Source: Diospyros lotus (taxonomy: Eukaryota > Streptophyta > Magnoliopsida > Ericales > Ebenaceae). Taken from it: a DNA stretch of 64,000 bases. The DNA lies in the NCBI RefSeq assembly GCF_014633365.1, contig NC_068349.1:23388753-23452752 (forward strand). Reading direction: 5' to 3'. The position numbers and the translations under genes are program-made. Numbering within the stretch: position 1 is the stretch's first letter; the number at the start of each line of letters is the position of its first letter. Under the pieces are notes generated by a model. The model worked only from the letters and a program-made list of their open reading frames with translations. It was not told where the DNA came from and did not search any database. Positions 32,203 to 43,549 of this stretch are shown piece after piece.

Positions 32203-34378
32203 TATAATACCCCATATTTTCGTAAGGTTGCCACGTATTTTAAATGAGTTTAAAATACCAAAAAATGAGCTTAAAAGGGAACAAAGTGACCGAATCAGCT
32301 GCAGGGAGTGCCCTGGAGCTTAGATACCTAAGGACAAAGGTATATTTTTATGAGCGTCTCGAGGCGAGATTTATGGCACTGAAAGAAATAAAATAAGAGA
32401 CGATTTTCGGTTAAGCTAAGTTGTAGCCTAAAAAGATCAAATGATGGTAAGGGCTTCCTGCAAATCGTATATATCAAGTAATTTTGAGTTATTAAATTTG
32501 AGATTTTAAGTATCTCGACAAATTGATATTTGAGGGTGTAATTGTAATTAGAGAATTATCCAAATGAAATAAGAATGAAATTATAAGCTCGTGGGTAAAA
32601 TATTAAAGTTGAGGACTTGAAATAAGGGCCAAAATGTCATTTGAAAGAAGTTGGGAAATTAGTTTGGATTTCGAAAGTTAAATCCAATATAGTTTTGGAT
32701 TTCAAAAAGGCATTCAATTATAAGTTTGAGTCTTTCGAGTCCATGGCTAAGCTTGTGACAAGCGGCACCATTTGATTGGTTGAAGTATTCTATAAATAGG
32801 CACCAAGGGTTGTTCTTAAATCATTCCAAGCAAGTTTGAGAGTTGAGGCACTCTAAGAGGAGGATCTTGCTCTAGAGAGAGATGAGGAAGTTTGGCAAGA
32901 AGGCGGGAAGAAATCGAAGGAGAAGCCGGGGAGAACGAGCCTTGTCAGAGTTACGAGCCTTCCCCGAAATTAGCCAAAATCAGTCAGAAACAAGGTGAGG
33001 TAAGTCCCATTTTTTTTTTATAATCCTGTAGAGGGCAAAGAAAGGGTCGCGTAGGTTCAAACGGGGGTCGAATCGGAGTTAAAATGAGGAAGTTATTGCC
33101 GAATTACCAAACTGAGGCGAAGCAGTCCTCAACTACTGTGCAACACGTGATATACACGCGTTGGAAAATAGCTGTGCGTGAGGGCACGTGGCCCACTTTT
33201 CTAGGGCGCATGAGGGCGCGTGAGGGGCCCATTTTTCTTCAAATTTTCTAGTTTTACCCCTAATTTAATACCCCTCAACCCTATATAAAAATATTTGAGG
33301 TTAGGTTTACCAAAATGTGTGTTTTCTACAGAAACCTAGGCAATTTGCTATGAAATTATACTGTCCAAGAGATAAACCAATAAGGTGACTCTCCTATACT
33401 TCAAATCCTATTTTTTTATTCTCTTATGAGAGACTTCTATTGCATGAGACGTATTTTATGAAGTTCTTATACATAAACTCTCGTTATTCTCTTACGTGAA
33501 ATCATGTTGTATATATGAAATGTATTTTTTTGGAAAATATATGCTATTGGCTTTTTAATTGTTGCATTTATAAAATTCGTGTGGCCGTACTGCTGTACTT
33601 AATTCTTGTTGGCCGAGGGCAAAAGTCGGATGTCTCCCAAGAGGCATTATGCGTGCGCCATCGAGAAAGCTCTCGTGGGGAAGACTGTGAGCCTAAGGAA
33701 CAACAGATGTGGTGCTTGCATGAGTGCTATGAGGTCGGGCCGAAGTGACATGGTTAGGGACCTCCCGAGAGGCACTATGCATGCGTCATTGAGAAAGCTC
33801 TCGTTGGAGGAGGCTGACATGTTCACGAGGCACTTCGGAGTAGTTCTCGTTATTTTTCTCATACATTTTATACCTGATCATGCATCGATATAAACTATTT
33901 TTGGAGTTTCTCACTAGAAGATTCATCTTCTAATTGGACTATGTCCCTGGAATATTCAAACGTTACAGGTTCGACAAGCAGCACAAAGGGAAAGGAGGTA
34001 GTGGAAGAATAATCTTAATTTACTGTCTGTAGCATGTTTAAAATATCTTTATTTATGTGTGAACCTATGTTTAAGGCGTTCAATTATCACTTGCAAAAGA
34101 TGATGCCCATGTAATACATTTTGTAGACGTCTTGAACAATTTTATTTATGATAAATAAAGCATTATGGTTGTGAACCATATCAGGTTCGATCTAGCTTTC
34201 GCATTTGAAATTTTAACACCTATCTTAGCTATTCGATTATTGGGTTTGTTAAGTTGAGAAGGTGAAAATTAGGGTTTTGGGGATATTGTGTGATGTATGG
34301 CAATGATTGTGATATGAATAATTTTTATATTCCTAAAATCCTAAGTTATAACACGCTCAAGAAATTTGGGGTATTACA
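32203..34378 (+). mobile_element. LTR A2, uninterrupted family A LTR
   Basis: 2176 bp, tataataccccat..ggggtattaca. It is the reference copy for the family. The TATA box is at 32790-32799. A pair of 36-bp direct repeats (33641-33676 and 33769-33804) shares gagaaagctctcgt. CGCG-type motifs cluster near 33148-33230. The open frame 33606-33893 recurs in other copies. It is followed at 34379 by LTR F sequence; the left target duplication cannot be checked because the element's left end is lost. Confidence 0.9.
32790..32799 (+). promoter_or_regulatory. TATA box of LTR A2
   Basis: ctataaatag lies at the same LTR position as the TATA boxes of the other family A copies (about 590 bp in). Transcription of the short derivative chain would start about 30 bp downstream. 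Confidence 0.65.
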
Positions 34379-34904
34379 ATGATGGTATTGGATTAAAAGA
34401 AAATCCAAAAAGAAAAGTTAATGGTCACCATTAATGCTTGAAATTACAGTGAATTAAATAAATCTAAAGGAAAATGGGAAAATGGTCTCCCATTAATGCT
34501 TTGAAAATATAAGATTTATTTAATGGAGAAAGAAATGATTTATGTCATTCATTCTTGATGTGTGAAAATTGTCTCCATTTAGTAAATGTTGAGAAATTAA
34601 TAAATCCAATGGTTGGGATTAAGCTTTTAGTGGGATTGTGATCCAACGGTGGTGGATGGAAGCTTGTGGTTGGCATGGATTGCCAACTCCTTAAGAGTGT
34701 GTTTTCTGTTAAGGGTGAAGATTGAATCTTGCAAATTGGATGGATGAGATTAAAGCCTCCAAAGCACATGGATTGTGCTTCTTATGGAAGGCTATGATTT
34801 CCTCTCTAAAAGAGAAAAGAATGGAGGGTGGAGATGAAGTCTTGCATTTAAAATATCAAGACTAGGAAAATTAATCCAAAAAGAAAAGAAATGAAATGGA
34901 AGAA

Positions 34905-34914
34905 TTATATAAGG
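34905..34914 (+). promoter_or_regulatory. TATA box of LTR F
   Basis: ttatataagg is followed by a purine-rich stretch (ggaaagagagcttc), the same arrangement as in LTR C (tatataag at 38709, then ggggaggaagcttcc). Confidence 0.6.
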
Positions 34915-35439
34915 GGAAAGAGAGCTTCATGCTCAAATTTTTCCCATTTCAAGAGAGTAAGGTTGAAATCTTCCAATGGAAAGAAAGAAATGAAGAAGAA
35001 ATCAAGATGGGAGAAGATGATGGTGGGAGCTTTCTTGAGAAAATGATTAAAGCTTCAAAGAGAAGAAAAAGATAAGGGATGGCCCCATGGGAGGGTGGCC
35101 TTGCAATGTGTAGTAAGTATGGTTCATAAATGTATATGTTGCATTTGGCATGTTCTTTTATGTTCATGAGACTTATGGCCATAGGTTAGTTTGGGAACAT
35201 GGTTGAAATGGTGAGTTGATGCCTCTAACCTTGGTGGGTTGTGAGGGCAAAGAGACCTAGCCACACTTGCATGCATTTGGCATCATATAATCTTGTTATG
35301 TTCATATTTATTTTGCATTCCACCCTTGTTAAGCTTAATAGCTCATGAGGTTTTTACCCTCACATATAGGTTGTCAAGGCATGAGAAAATCAAGGCAATG
35401 GTGGAATGGCATGGGAAAGCATGGGAAGAAGATCCAAAA

Positions 35440-37209
35440 TATAACACCCCAAATTTTTCAGGTGTGTTATAACTTAGGATTTCGGGAATATAAAAATTTT
35501 TCATATCACAATAGTTGTCATACATCACACAATATCCCCAAAACCCTAATTTTCACCTTCTCAACTTAACAAACCCAATAATCGAATAGCTAAGACAGGC
35601 GTTAAAATTTTTAATGCGGAAACTAGATCGAACCTGATATGGTTCACAAGCATAATACTTTATTTATCATAAAATTATTTAAGACGTCTACAAAATATAT
35701 TACATGGACATCATCAAGTGATAACTGAACATCTTAAACATATCCAAAATTACATAGGTTCGCACATAAACAAAAATATGCTAATCATGCTATAGGCAGG
35801 AAATTAAACTTATTCTTCACCTACCTCATTTCCCTTAGAGCCGCTCATCGAACCTGGAATGTTTGAATATTCCAAGGATATAGTCCAATTAGAAGATGAA
35901 TCTTCTAGTGAGAAACTCCAAAAACAGTTTATATCGATGCATGATCAGGTATAAAATGTATGAGAAGACATCGAGAACTACTCCGAAGTGCCTCGTGAAC
36001 ACGTTAGCCTCCTCCAACGAGAGCTTTCTCAATGGCGCACGCATAGCGCCTCTCAGGAGGTCCCTAACCATGTCACTTCGGCCCGACCTCATAGAACTCA
36101 TGCAAGCACCACATTCGTTGTTTCTTAGACTCACGGTCTTTCCCACGAGAGCTTTCTCAATGGCGCACGCATAGCGCCTCTCGGGGGATATCCGACTTTT
36201 GCCCTCGGCCAACAACAAATAGGTACAATAGTATGGCCACACGAATTTTATAACAATTAAAAAATCAATAGCATATATTTTCCAGAAAAATACATTTCAT
36301 ATATGCAACATGATTTCACGTAAGAGAATAACAAGAGTTTATGTACAAGAACTTCACAAAATATGTCTCATGCAATAGAAGTCTCTCATAAGAGAATAAA
36401 AAATAGGATTTGGAGTATAGGAGTCTCTTTTCTGACTGATTTCGATAAATTTCGACAAAAACCCGCAACTCTGACGAGGCTCGTTCTCCGCCGCTTTCTT
36501 CCTGCCTTCTTGCCGTACTTCCTTCTCTCTCTCTAGAACAACCTTCTCCACTTAGAGTGCTTCACTCCTCAAAGCTCTCTTGAATGGTTTGAGAACAACC
36601 CATGGTGCCTATTTATAGATTACTTGAACCAATCATATTATGCCACTTGTCACGATCTTAGCCATGGACTCCAAAGACTCAAAGATATATTTGAATGGCT
36701 TTTCAAATCCAAAACTATAATGGATTGAACTTTTGAAATCCAAGCTAATTCTCCAACTTCTTCCAAATGACATTTTGGCCCTTATTTCAAGTCCTCAATT
36801 TTAATATTTTACCACATAAGATCTTAATTTTTATCCTTATTTCGTTTGGATAATTCTCTAATTACAATTACACCCTCAAACATCAAATTTATCGAAATAC
36901 TTAAAATCTCAAAATTAATAATTAAAAATTACTCGATATGTACGATTTTTGGGAAGCCCTTACCATCATTCGGTCTTTTCAGGCTATAACTTAGCTTAAC
37001 TGAAAACCATCTCTTATTTTATTTCTTTTAGCGCTATAAATATTGCTTCGAGACGCTCGTCAAATATATACCTTTGTCCTTAGGTATCTAAGCTCCAGGG
37101 CACTCCATGCAGTCGATTCGGCGACTTACTGCCCTCTCAAACCCATTTTTTTGGTATTTTGAACTCACTTAAAATACATGGCAACCTTATGAAAATATGG
37201 GGTATTACA
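35440..37209 (-). mobile_element. LTR A3, 3' LTR of the non-autonomous family A element
   Basis: 1770 bp. On the minus strand it starts TGTAATACCCC (37209) and ends GGGTGTTATA (35440). Compared with LTR A2 about 400 bp is missing around 36430, where gaggagactcc-side sequence joins ttttctgactgattt. The TATA box on the minus strand is near 36610. The recurrent LTR open frame is at 35889-36242. Confidence 0.88.
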
Positions 37210-37245
37210 ATCTACCCCCCTTAAAAGAATTTTATCCTCGAAATT
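37210..37245 (-). promoter_or_regulatory. polypurine tract and hairpin of the family A derivative
   Basis: On the minus strand aaggggggtagat touches the 3' LTR start (37210-37222). Directly upstream is aatttcgaggataaaatt (37228-37245), the same stem-loop as in Gypsy-A and element C with two stem mismatches. Confidence 0.75.
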
Positions 37246-37332
37246 GGCTCATACATGCAATCTCCAAAGATCAAAATAAGCCATTTCATAGCCCGGACAT
37301 ATCTCATAGTCCACAAAATTCCAAATTTTCAT

Positions 37333-38138
37333 TCTAACTTTTCTGGTGGTAAGCAAACAAGAACGGCCAATAACCATACCTCAACAGTCGACAGCTAGCA
37401 CCCATACATCTAGTATCCCCCTCGTCGGCCCGACGTGGGATTGCTCCTCCCCAAAGGAATCTAGCACACCCGCTGGCAGAGGCTTCCTCACCTCCAGCGG
37501 TCTTAACATTCCCAGCTTGGGTATGGACTGCCCCACCCACTCAGTTCAACCACAGGGACTACTCGACTGAGGGTCCAATGGTCGATAGTTTTGGTATATC
37601 GGGCGACCAATAGTGTTATTCCACCCCAAACCACATAAGAAGCCATTCCAACGCTGTCGTGGTAACATGAACTCATCCAATGGCAGGTGCTCCTCCCAAA
37701 CTTTAGGTACGCACATACTACCCCAAAACTTGAGAATGTCATCTCGCATCTCAAAAATCAAAACCCCTGGGCTGGCCACACTCATTTATCCATAGATGTA
37801 TACACCGGTCACCCCCACTAGTCTCTTGTATCTCGGTCTCCAGATCTAGCAGAACCGCCAGGTCAGCTATCAAGATGGACGAACCCTTCGGCACTAAACT
37901 CACCAACATCGGGCTCAAAAGCCTCAACAACGACCACCCCTGGGCCATCAACCAAGCCACCTAATTGGCACGCCCCAGGTGATACAAAAAGTGCAGTCAT
38001 AGTCCTTCAGGAACTCCATCCACAGTTACTGCCTCATGTTCAGCTCTTTCTGTGAGAACACATACCTCAGACTTTTGTGGTTCGTGAACACCTCAAACAT
38101 CTTATCGCATCAGTAGTGCTTCCATAAGCTCAAGAGCA
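37333..38138 (-). pseudogene. pol: RNase H-integrase remnant and shared 3' module
   Basis: The minus strand from 38138 reads RNase H text ([20 protein letters not shown] and [11 protein letters not shown]), then the linker (LVPKGSSILIADLAVLLDLE, IHLWINECGQPRG), then integrase scraps (LPLDEFMLPR). From about 37560 to 37333 comes the module also found at 31850-32080, reading for example RFLWGGAIPRRAD on the minus strand in one frame. Stops and frame changes are frequent. The module has no match in the autonomous Gypsy-A copy, and I do not recognise it. Confidence 0.78.
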
Positions 38139-38143
38139 TATAC

Positions 38144-40861
38144 TGTAATACCCGGTATTACATGGTGTTGAAAATAAATAATTTTTGATTATTTTGAAAG
38201 GAGCTTGGGTGGTCCGGGAAGCCCAAGGGGTCAATATCGAGAAATTAATTAATAAAATTGTTGAATTGGCAGTTGAGAGTGCCTCGGGACTTGGATGTCC
38301 AGGGAAGAAGGCAAGGTATTGGTGAGCGTCTCGAGATGAGGATAATGACGTTAGAAGCGGTCCGATCGGGAATAATTTTCGAAATAATTTCGGTAGAAGC
38401 CCGAGTGGGTGCCAATACCGAATAATCGGAGGGGACCTCCTGGGAGCTGAGGGGACCCTAGGGGTGGTTCGATTTTCTGAATAAGGCAATCCTTAAGTGT
38501 TTTTGGATCGAATAAATGTCCTACGCAGGCCTAGGGACGAAATCGATATTCCCGAGTAGGTGTCGGCAATTAATTTTATAGAAATCAAGTTATCGTGAGG
38601 CTTCAATGATAATTAATTAAAGTTTAAAGGGCCCAAGAGAAATTAATAAATCTCCCAAGTGTAATTTAGGAGAAATCAGAGGGCTCATGTGATAAATATC
38701 TATATATATATATATAAGTGTGCGAAAGTGGGGAGGAAGCTTCCTCCCCCTGATATTTTGAAATCAAATGCAGAGAGCCGAGAGGGAGCTCGGGAAGTAG
38801 AGGAGAGGGAGATCGCGCGAGGGAGAAATGAAAGAGTGTGAGGCGAGAGAGAGCAATGCGAGAACGAGAGAGGAAGGAGATAGCTGGTGGCTGGAAGAAG
38901 AAGCCGCTGTGATGGCGGCCATGGCCGACGCGAGGCAGAGCAGAAGCGGACCAGTGAGGGGTGCTGAGGAGCTCGTGGAGGCTGGAGGCGATGCTGGCTC
39001 GCGATGGCGCACGAGAGCTATTTGGGTGCGTCGATGGCTAGCCAAGCAGCCAGCGATGATGGCAGCGGCTGAAGCTTCTGCAATGGCGTCTTGAAGCTGC
39101 AAGGGTCGACGATAGCAAGTGGCTGGTGCGAGCGAGGAGTCACAGGAGGTCGTTGGGGTGCTGCTCGCAGCGGCTGGAGGTCGAAGGCAGTGTCGATCTT
39201 GAGGCGATGGTGGCCGAAGGTGTGGCTGCGACTGGTTGTCGCGGCCATGGCTGCAGCGTGGGGTTGGGCAGCAGCGCGGCTGCTGTGCGCGCGAGAGGCC
39301 GGCGGGGGTTGCTGCTCACGATGGCAGCGGCGCGACAACTGGAGGTGGCCGGAGGCAATGGCAGCTCGAGCAGGGTCGGTGGCCGGTTGAGTTGGGCGCG
39401 CGCTGGAGGTTGAAGGAGATGAACAGTGCGCGCAGGAAGTGGAAAAGAAAGGAGGAAGAAGAGAAAGAAAATAAGGAGAAAAGAAAAAAAGAAATAAAGG
39501 AAAAAAGAAATAAAGAAAATTTGGGAAAAATCTGGAAAAATAGGAAGAAATTCCAAAAAAATTCTAGAAAAAGTCTGAAAATTATTTGGGGACACGAGGA
39601 GCGTGTCAGAGGCTTGAGATCGATATTTTTGGTGCAAGTGGCAGCTCGAGAACCAACGCCGGTGTGGGCGTCTGATCGGTTTTCTTCTCCAAATTAATCA
39701 AGGTAATTAATTTAATTCTTTCAAAATATTTTCATTATGTGAGATAATGAAATGTAATTAGTTGATTGGTTTATGCCTTGGTTGTGGTTGTTTTTGTTGA
39801 AGTTTATTATCGGGGGGTTTTGCGGTATACGGCATAGTTGAGGGCATCGGTTAAATGCCGGATGTTAATGGAGTTGGGATTTTGTGTGTGGTTGCATCTA
39901 GGTTCGACCGGAGGGACGGTGATCCTAGAAGAACTTGAGATTCAGGCTAGAATTCATGCCGAGGCAAAGATGAAGCTTCGAGCCAGGTAAGGGACGGCCC
40001 CAGGTGGAGGTGGCCTTGCAAGTTGGTAAATATGTTTGGTAATGTTTTTATGTTGCATTGGCATGTAGTGGTTATATCTTGTGTGATGCAAGACCTAGTG
40101 GACCTATGGCCATATGGAGGACTAGTGTGGTGGGGGCTGATAGGTTGATGCCTCAAACCTTAGTGGGTTGTGAGGATGTGTGAGCCTAGCCTCATTTGCA
40201 TGCATTTGGCATACATAAACATGATTATATTCATATTTACATGCATTGCACCCTTACTGAGTCTTTATGACTCATGAGGTTTTACCTGATGTGTAGATGA
40301 TGCAAGCCCAGATGCAAGCCGGGATGGTGCCGGGAGACTGTTATGGAAATTAGCTTGTTGCCTGAGTTGTGTTGTTGTGTAATCTCCTGTAAATTTTATA
40401 AGTATTCATGTAATTGAATGTAAACGATATTGAGCTCTAGATGTATTTAATTATTGAAATCACCGTAGTGTGATAAAGGATTGTGAGATTGTTCGTGATA
40501 TATGGCTTAGTTGGAGAAGCCGAGTTCAGACCGAGACAGGATCAGCAAGGTATGTTCTCATAAATCCCCAATACTCAGCAAAGTGTTTATATGCTAGCTT
40601 ATGCCTGGGTCACCTCTGGCTTGCTATGGGGTGAGCTGAAGAGAGGTGAAGCTCACTCGGGTTTCGGGTCTTGGTCCGCTGGACTTTTCTTATTTGAGTT
40701 GGGACCGATTCCTGAGTGGAGCGAAGGGAAGGACAAAGCCTAGTTCCCACCTAGGGCGTTTCCTGTTGAAACATAGTCCAACCCTTCAGTTGTGGTTGTC
40801 GGGTGAGTAATCCGGTTGATTATTTACCGGTGGCGCCCGTAAGTGGGAGCGGGTCGTTACA
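38144..40861 (+). mobile_element. element C 5' LTR
   Basis: 2718 bp, TGTAATACCCGGTATTACA..GGGTCGTTACA. Its first 19 bases form an inverted repeat, TGTAATACC-G-GTATTACA. A (TA)n TATA region at 38701-38716 is followed by a GA-rich transcribed part (38760-39600). Frames of 80-165 codons on both strands in that part are identical in the 3' LTR and look compositional (Ala/Arg/Ser/Pro-rich). It carries 16-bp and 13-bp insertions relative to the 3' LTR near 39490 and 40025. Confidence 0.93.
38701..38716 (+). promoter_or_regulatory. TATA region of element C 5' LTR
   Basis: tatatatatatataag precedes tgtgcgaaagtgggg and the GA-rich leader. The arrangement is repeated in the 3' LTR (47307-47322) and resembles LTR F. 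Confidence 0.6.
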
Positions 40862-40863
40862 GT

Positions 40864-40875
40864 TGGTATCAGAGC
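40864..40875 (+). promoter_or_regulatory. element C primer-binding site for tRNA-Met(i)
   Basis: TGGTATCAGAGC, a 12/12 match to the complement of initiator tRNA-Met, two bases after the LTR end. It is intact, so minus-strand priming was possible for this copy's RNA. Confidence 0.95.
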
Positions 40876-42922
40876 ATGGCTAGCTATATAAGTGAGGAAG
40901 GCTAGCGTGCTTAAGTGTTAAGTGTGGTCGGTTAAGTGATTAATGTGAGTAATTGCCGGAGTTTTGGAATAGAGGATGTCTGGCATGATTCGAAGTAAGT
41001 CGAATGTCTTAACTGCTGAGTTGGGGTCGAGAACAATCGATTTGAAATTTTAAAATTTCAATGTAAGATTGGTCTGATAACCTTGAAAGTTGGACATGTG
41101 GACCGAGGACCCTAAGGGATTGGGTCAAGTTATTGAGGCCTGCAATGGTATGTTTGGATATTCCTGTTCTTGGGATGAGAAAATACCCTGGATTGAGAAG
41201 CTATACCTGTGAGAGGTATACGGGTTGAGCAATGAGGAACCGAAAACCCAAGTGTGGGTGCGGTGTCAAGAAACTCGAGTTTATGAATTTTGGGTAATAT
41301 TAAGTGTTCTAGGGATGAGCACTTCTTGAAGTTGAAGTGTCGAGGCTTGTGTGGGGACACGAAGCCGAGGCATGACTAATCCGAGAAGGGATTAGTAGAG
41401 CATCCTTATGCCAGGGGTTGCCGAGCATGTTCGAGGGAATAGAGTTGTCCCTTGGAAGTGGTGCAGTAAGGCTTATACGCTTGAGATAGAGTGAGCTAAA
41501 GTGGAAGATAGCTCGGGACTCAAGGATATGAGACGTTAGTGAGGATTTATGGAGAGTATGCGTGTAATGCATCAGTATGTCATGGCTAGTGAAAGCATGA
41601 CGTAAGCAAAATCCGGAAGGACTCTGAGGAAAGTCGGGATGCTAGATAAATGTGATCGTATTGTTATGATGATCCCAAAGGGGATGTGCCTAGGGTATGA
41701 GTAGACCCTATTTGGCTTCTTGATGAGACAAGGTCTATCCTTGGGAATGATGGACGTGTGGCAAGTGGACCCTAGCTGGTGTTTGCATGAGAAGAAAGTC
41801 TCAAGTGAGTCGAGCTGGAATCCAGGGAAATCCAGATTGGGGATTAAAGAGTTGGTCATGTGTTGATATGCGCGTGAGAGCCATTGGATTAGAAGTCCTA
41901 GTTATGTAGGGCCAAGTGACCGTTCATGTGATTGATGGATGAGGGGCCAATCAAAACTCTCATTATGACGCTTGGGGTCTGGTGGGACGCCTAAGGTCGG
42001 GAGATGAGAGGTGAATAGACCCTCATTATGATGCCTGGGGTCGTGATGACGCCTAAGGTCTCGAGACCCTTGATGGGAGACGAGGAGGTCACCCAATGAA
42101 GGGTATGAACGGGTATGTGGGCCTAGGCTGATGAGTTGTGGTAACAGGACATCCATAGGCAACGCGCGCAATGGAAATGCCAACTTCGGATGCCAATGGG
42201 CAGGGGCATGGTGAGCAATGAGGAGGCCCCGAACTTTAAATTCCAAGTCATGGGAGCCTGAGCGAGGCGTGCAAGGCCAGGCCGGGCGTAGTGACTGAAT
42301 GCATTCATGAGTGTGCAAGGAGAGGCGAGAGGTCTCGATTTACCTAGAGGGTAAAGGTAGGTGCTCGCTGGTTATGGGTACCGGAGCTTGAGATAGGCTC
42401 AGCATGTTAGTTGTTGTTTGAGAGTCTCTTAAGCGATAAGAAATGTAGAGTCCTAAGGAGTAAGGCTTCTGGTATGAACTTGCGGTTATCAAGGCAAGGA
42501 TAATCAAGTATGATGGCTTGGTAGGATGGTAGCGGAACCATCGTAGCTCGGGAAGGCTTTAAGTAGCCTAGATGCTAAGGGTGCAAGGCTCGATGGGACG
42601 AATCTAATGCTATGGACCGTGTGGCAGAGGACTAATGAGTCGGCTCGTGTTGAGGGCAAGTGGCCCATGGGCCTGAGCAATTTAGTGAACTGCAAGTGAT
42701 GGTCAAATGCCAAAGATTTGGAGCAGCACCCTAGGAAATCTGGTCAGGTGAGACTGAGAATCTCCTGCTAGGGATAGGACATCTAGAGTAGTCCTAGGGA
42801 GAAATCGTGGAACGCGAAAAACGTTCTAATGGTTTAGTTGCCGAGTAGGAAACTTGGTAGGGCGAAGCTACGGGTGCGACGCAAATTAGTGATGGGCCGA
42901 GCCATGCTGTTGCAAACTGTTG

Positions 42923-43092
42923 TTGGGCCAGTGTATGGGAGCAACACGGTAATGATGATTAGGTGTTGGCTCTCCGAAGCACAGGGCAACACGATGGGGA
43001 ACCAGTGTTGGGCCAGTGTATGGGAGTGACACGATGATAGTGATCAGGTGTTGGCTCGCCTAAAGCACAGGGCAACACAGTGATTATGCAGA
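42923..43092 (+). repeat. 85-bp tandem duplication in element C
   Basis: Units start at 42923 and 43008 with ttgggccagtgtatggga. They share aggtgttggct and agcacagggcaacac, with roughly 10-15% difference, so the duplication predates the present insertion. Confidence 0.75.
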
Positions 43093-43527
43093 TGGTCAGG
43101 GGCTAAAGATTTGTGAAATGCGGTAGGGTGACGAAAGTTGTGGCCAGTGCCACAATTCAACTGCTAGTAATAAGAGTTGTCAGGGTGTTGCACCCAAGTG
43201 GGGTTTAAGCCCTTTATCTCGTTAAAGTAGTGTCAAGGCGATTTAGCGAAGTGGTTTAGCTAATGTTTGGGTGTTGTAGCGCTTCGAGATGTTTGAGAAA
43301 GAAACCCAGGGAAAAGAAACGGGTCTAGCGTGGGAATAACGCTACAGTTGATGCCTACGGTTGACGGGTCTAATGCCAAGGACCACTGGATATAGACGGT
43401 TAGTTCACGGGAGGGACTGCAGCCCTCTATGTGGAGTAACCTGTCTGCGGTGGAGACGATTAGACGTGAAGACCTGGGGTATGCTGTAGGTTATGTCTGG
43501 GCCAAACCTAAATTTCCGTGAGGGTTG

Positions 43528-43549
43528 AAAAAAAAAAAAAAAAAAAAAA
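43528..43549 (+). repeat. 22-nt A-run in element C
   Basis: An uninterrupted run of 22 A follows gtgagggttg and precedes tcaccgtagtg. The 3' flank, together with the preceding A residues, matches aaatcaccgtagtg in the element's own LTR (around 40459). See the findings. Confidence 0.9.

Noticed and set aside
38764..39697. Frames of 88-165 codons on both strands in LTR C, repeated at 47370-48292
   Set aside because: They appear in both LTRs because the LTRs are duplicates. Composition is compositional Ala/Arg/Ser/Pro, and opposite strands are open at once. No known protein.
40864..40875. A tRNA gene at the tRNA-Met-like sequences
   Set aside because: Only 11-12 bases complementary to the tRNA 3' end are present next to LTR ends. 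These are primer-binding sites, not tRNA genes.
41902..42318. 138-codon minus-strand frame in element C
   Set aside because: There is no recognisable text and no partner frame, and it is antisense to the element in a region with local duplications. Length is within chance for this composition.
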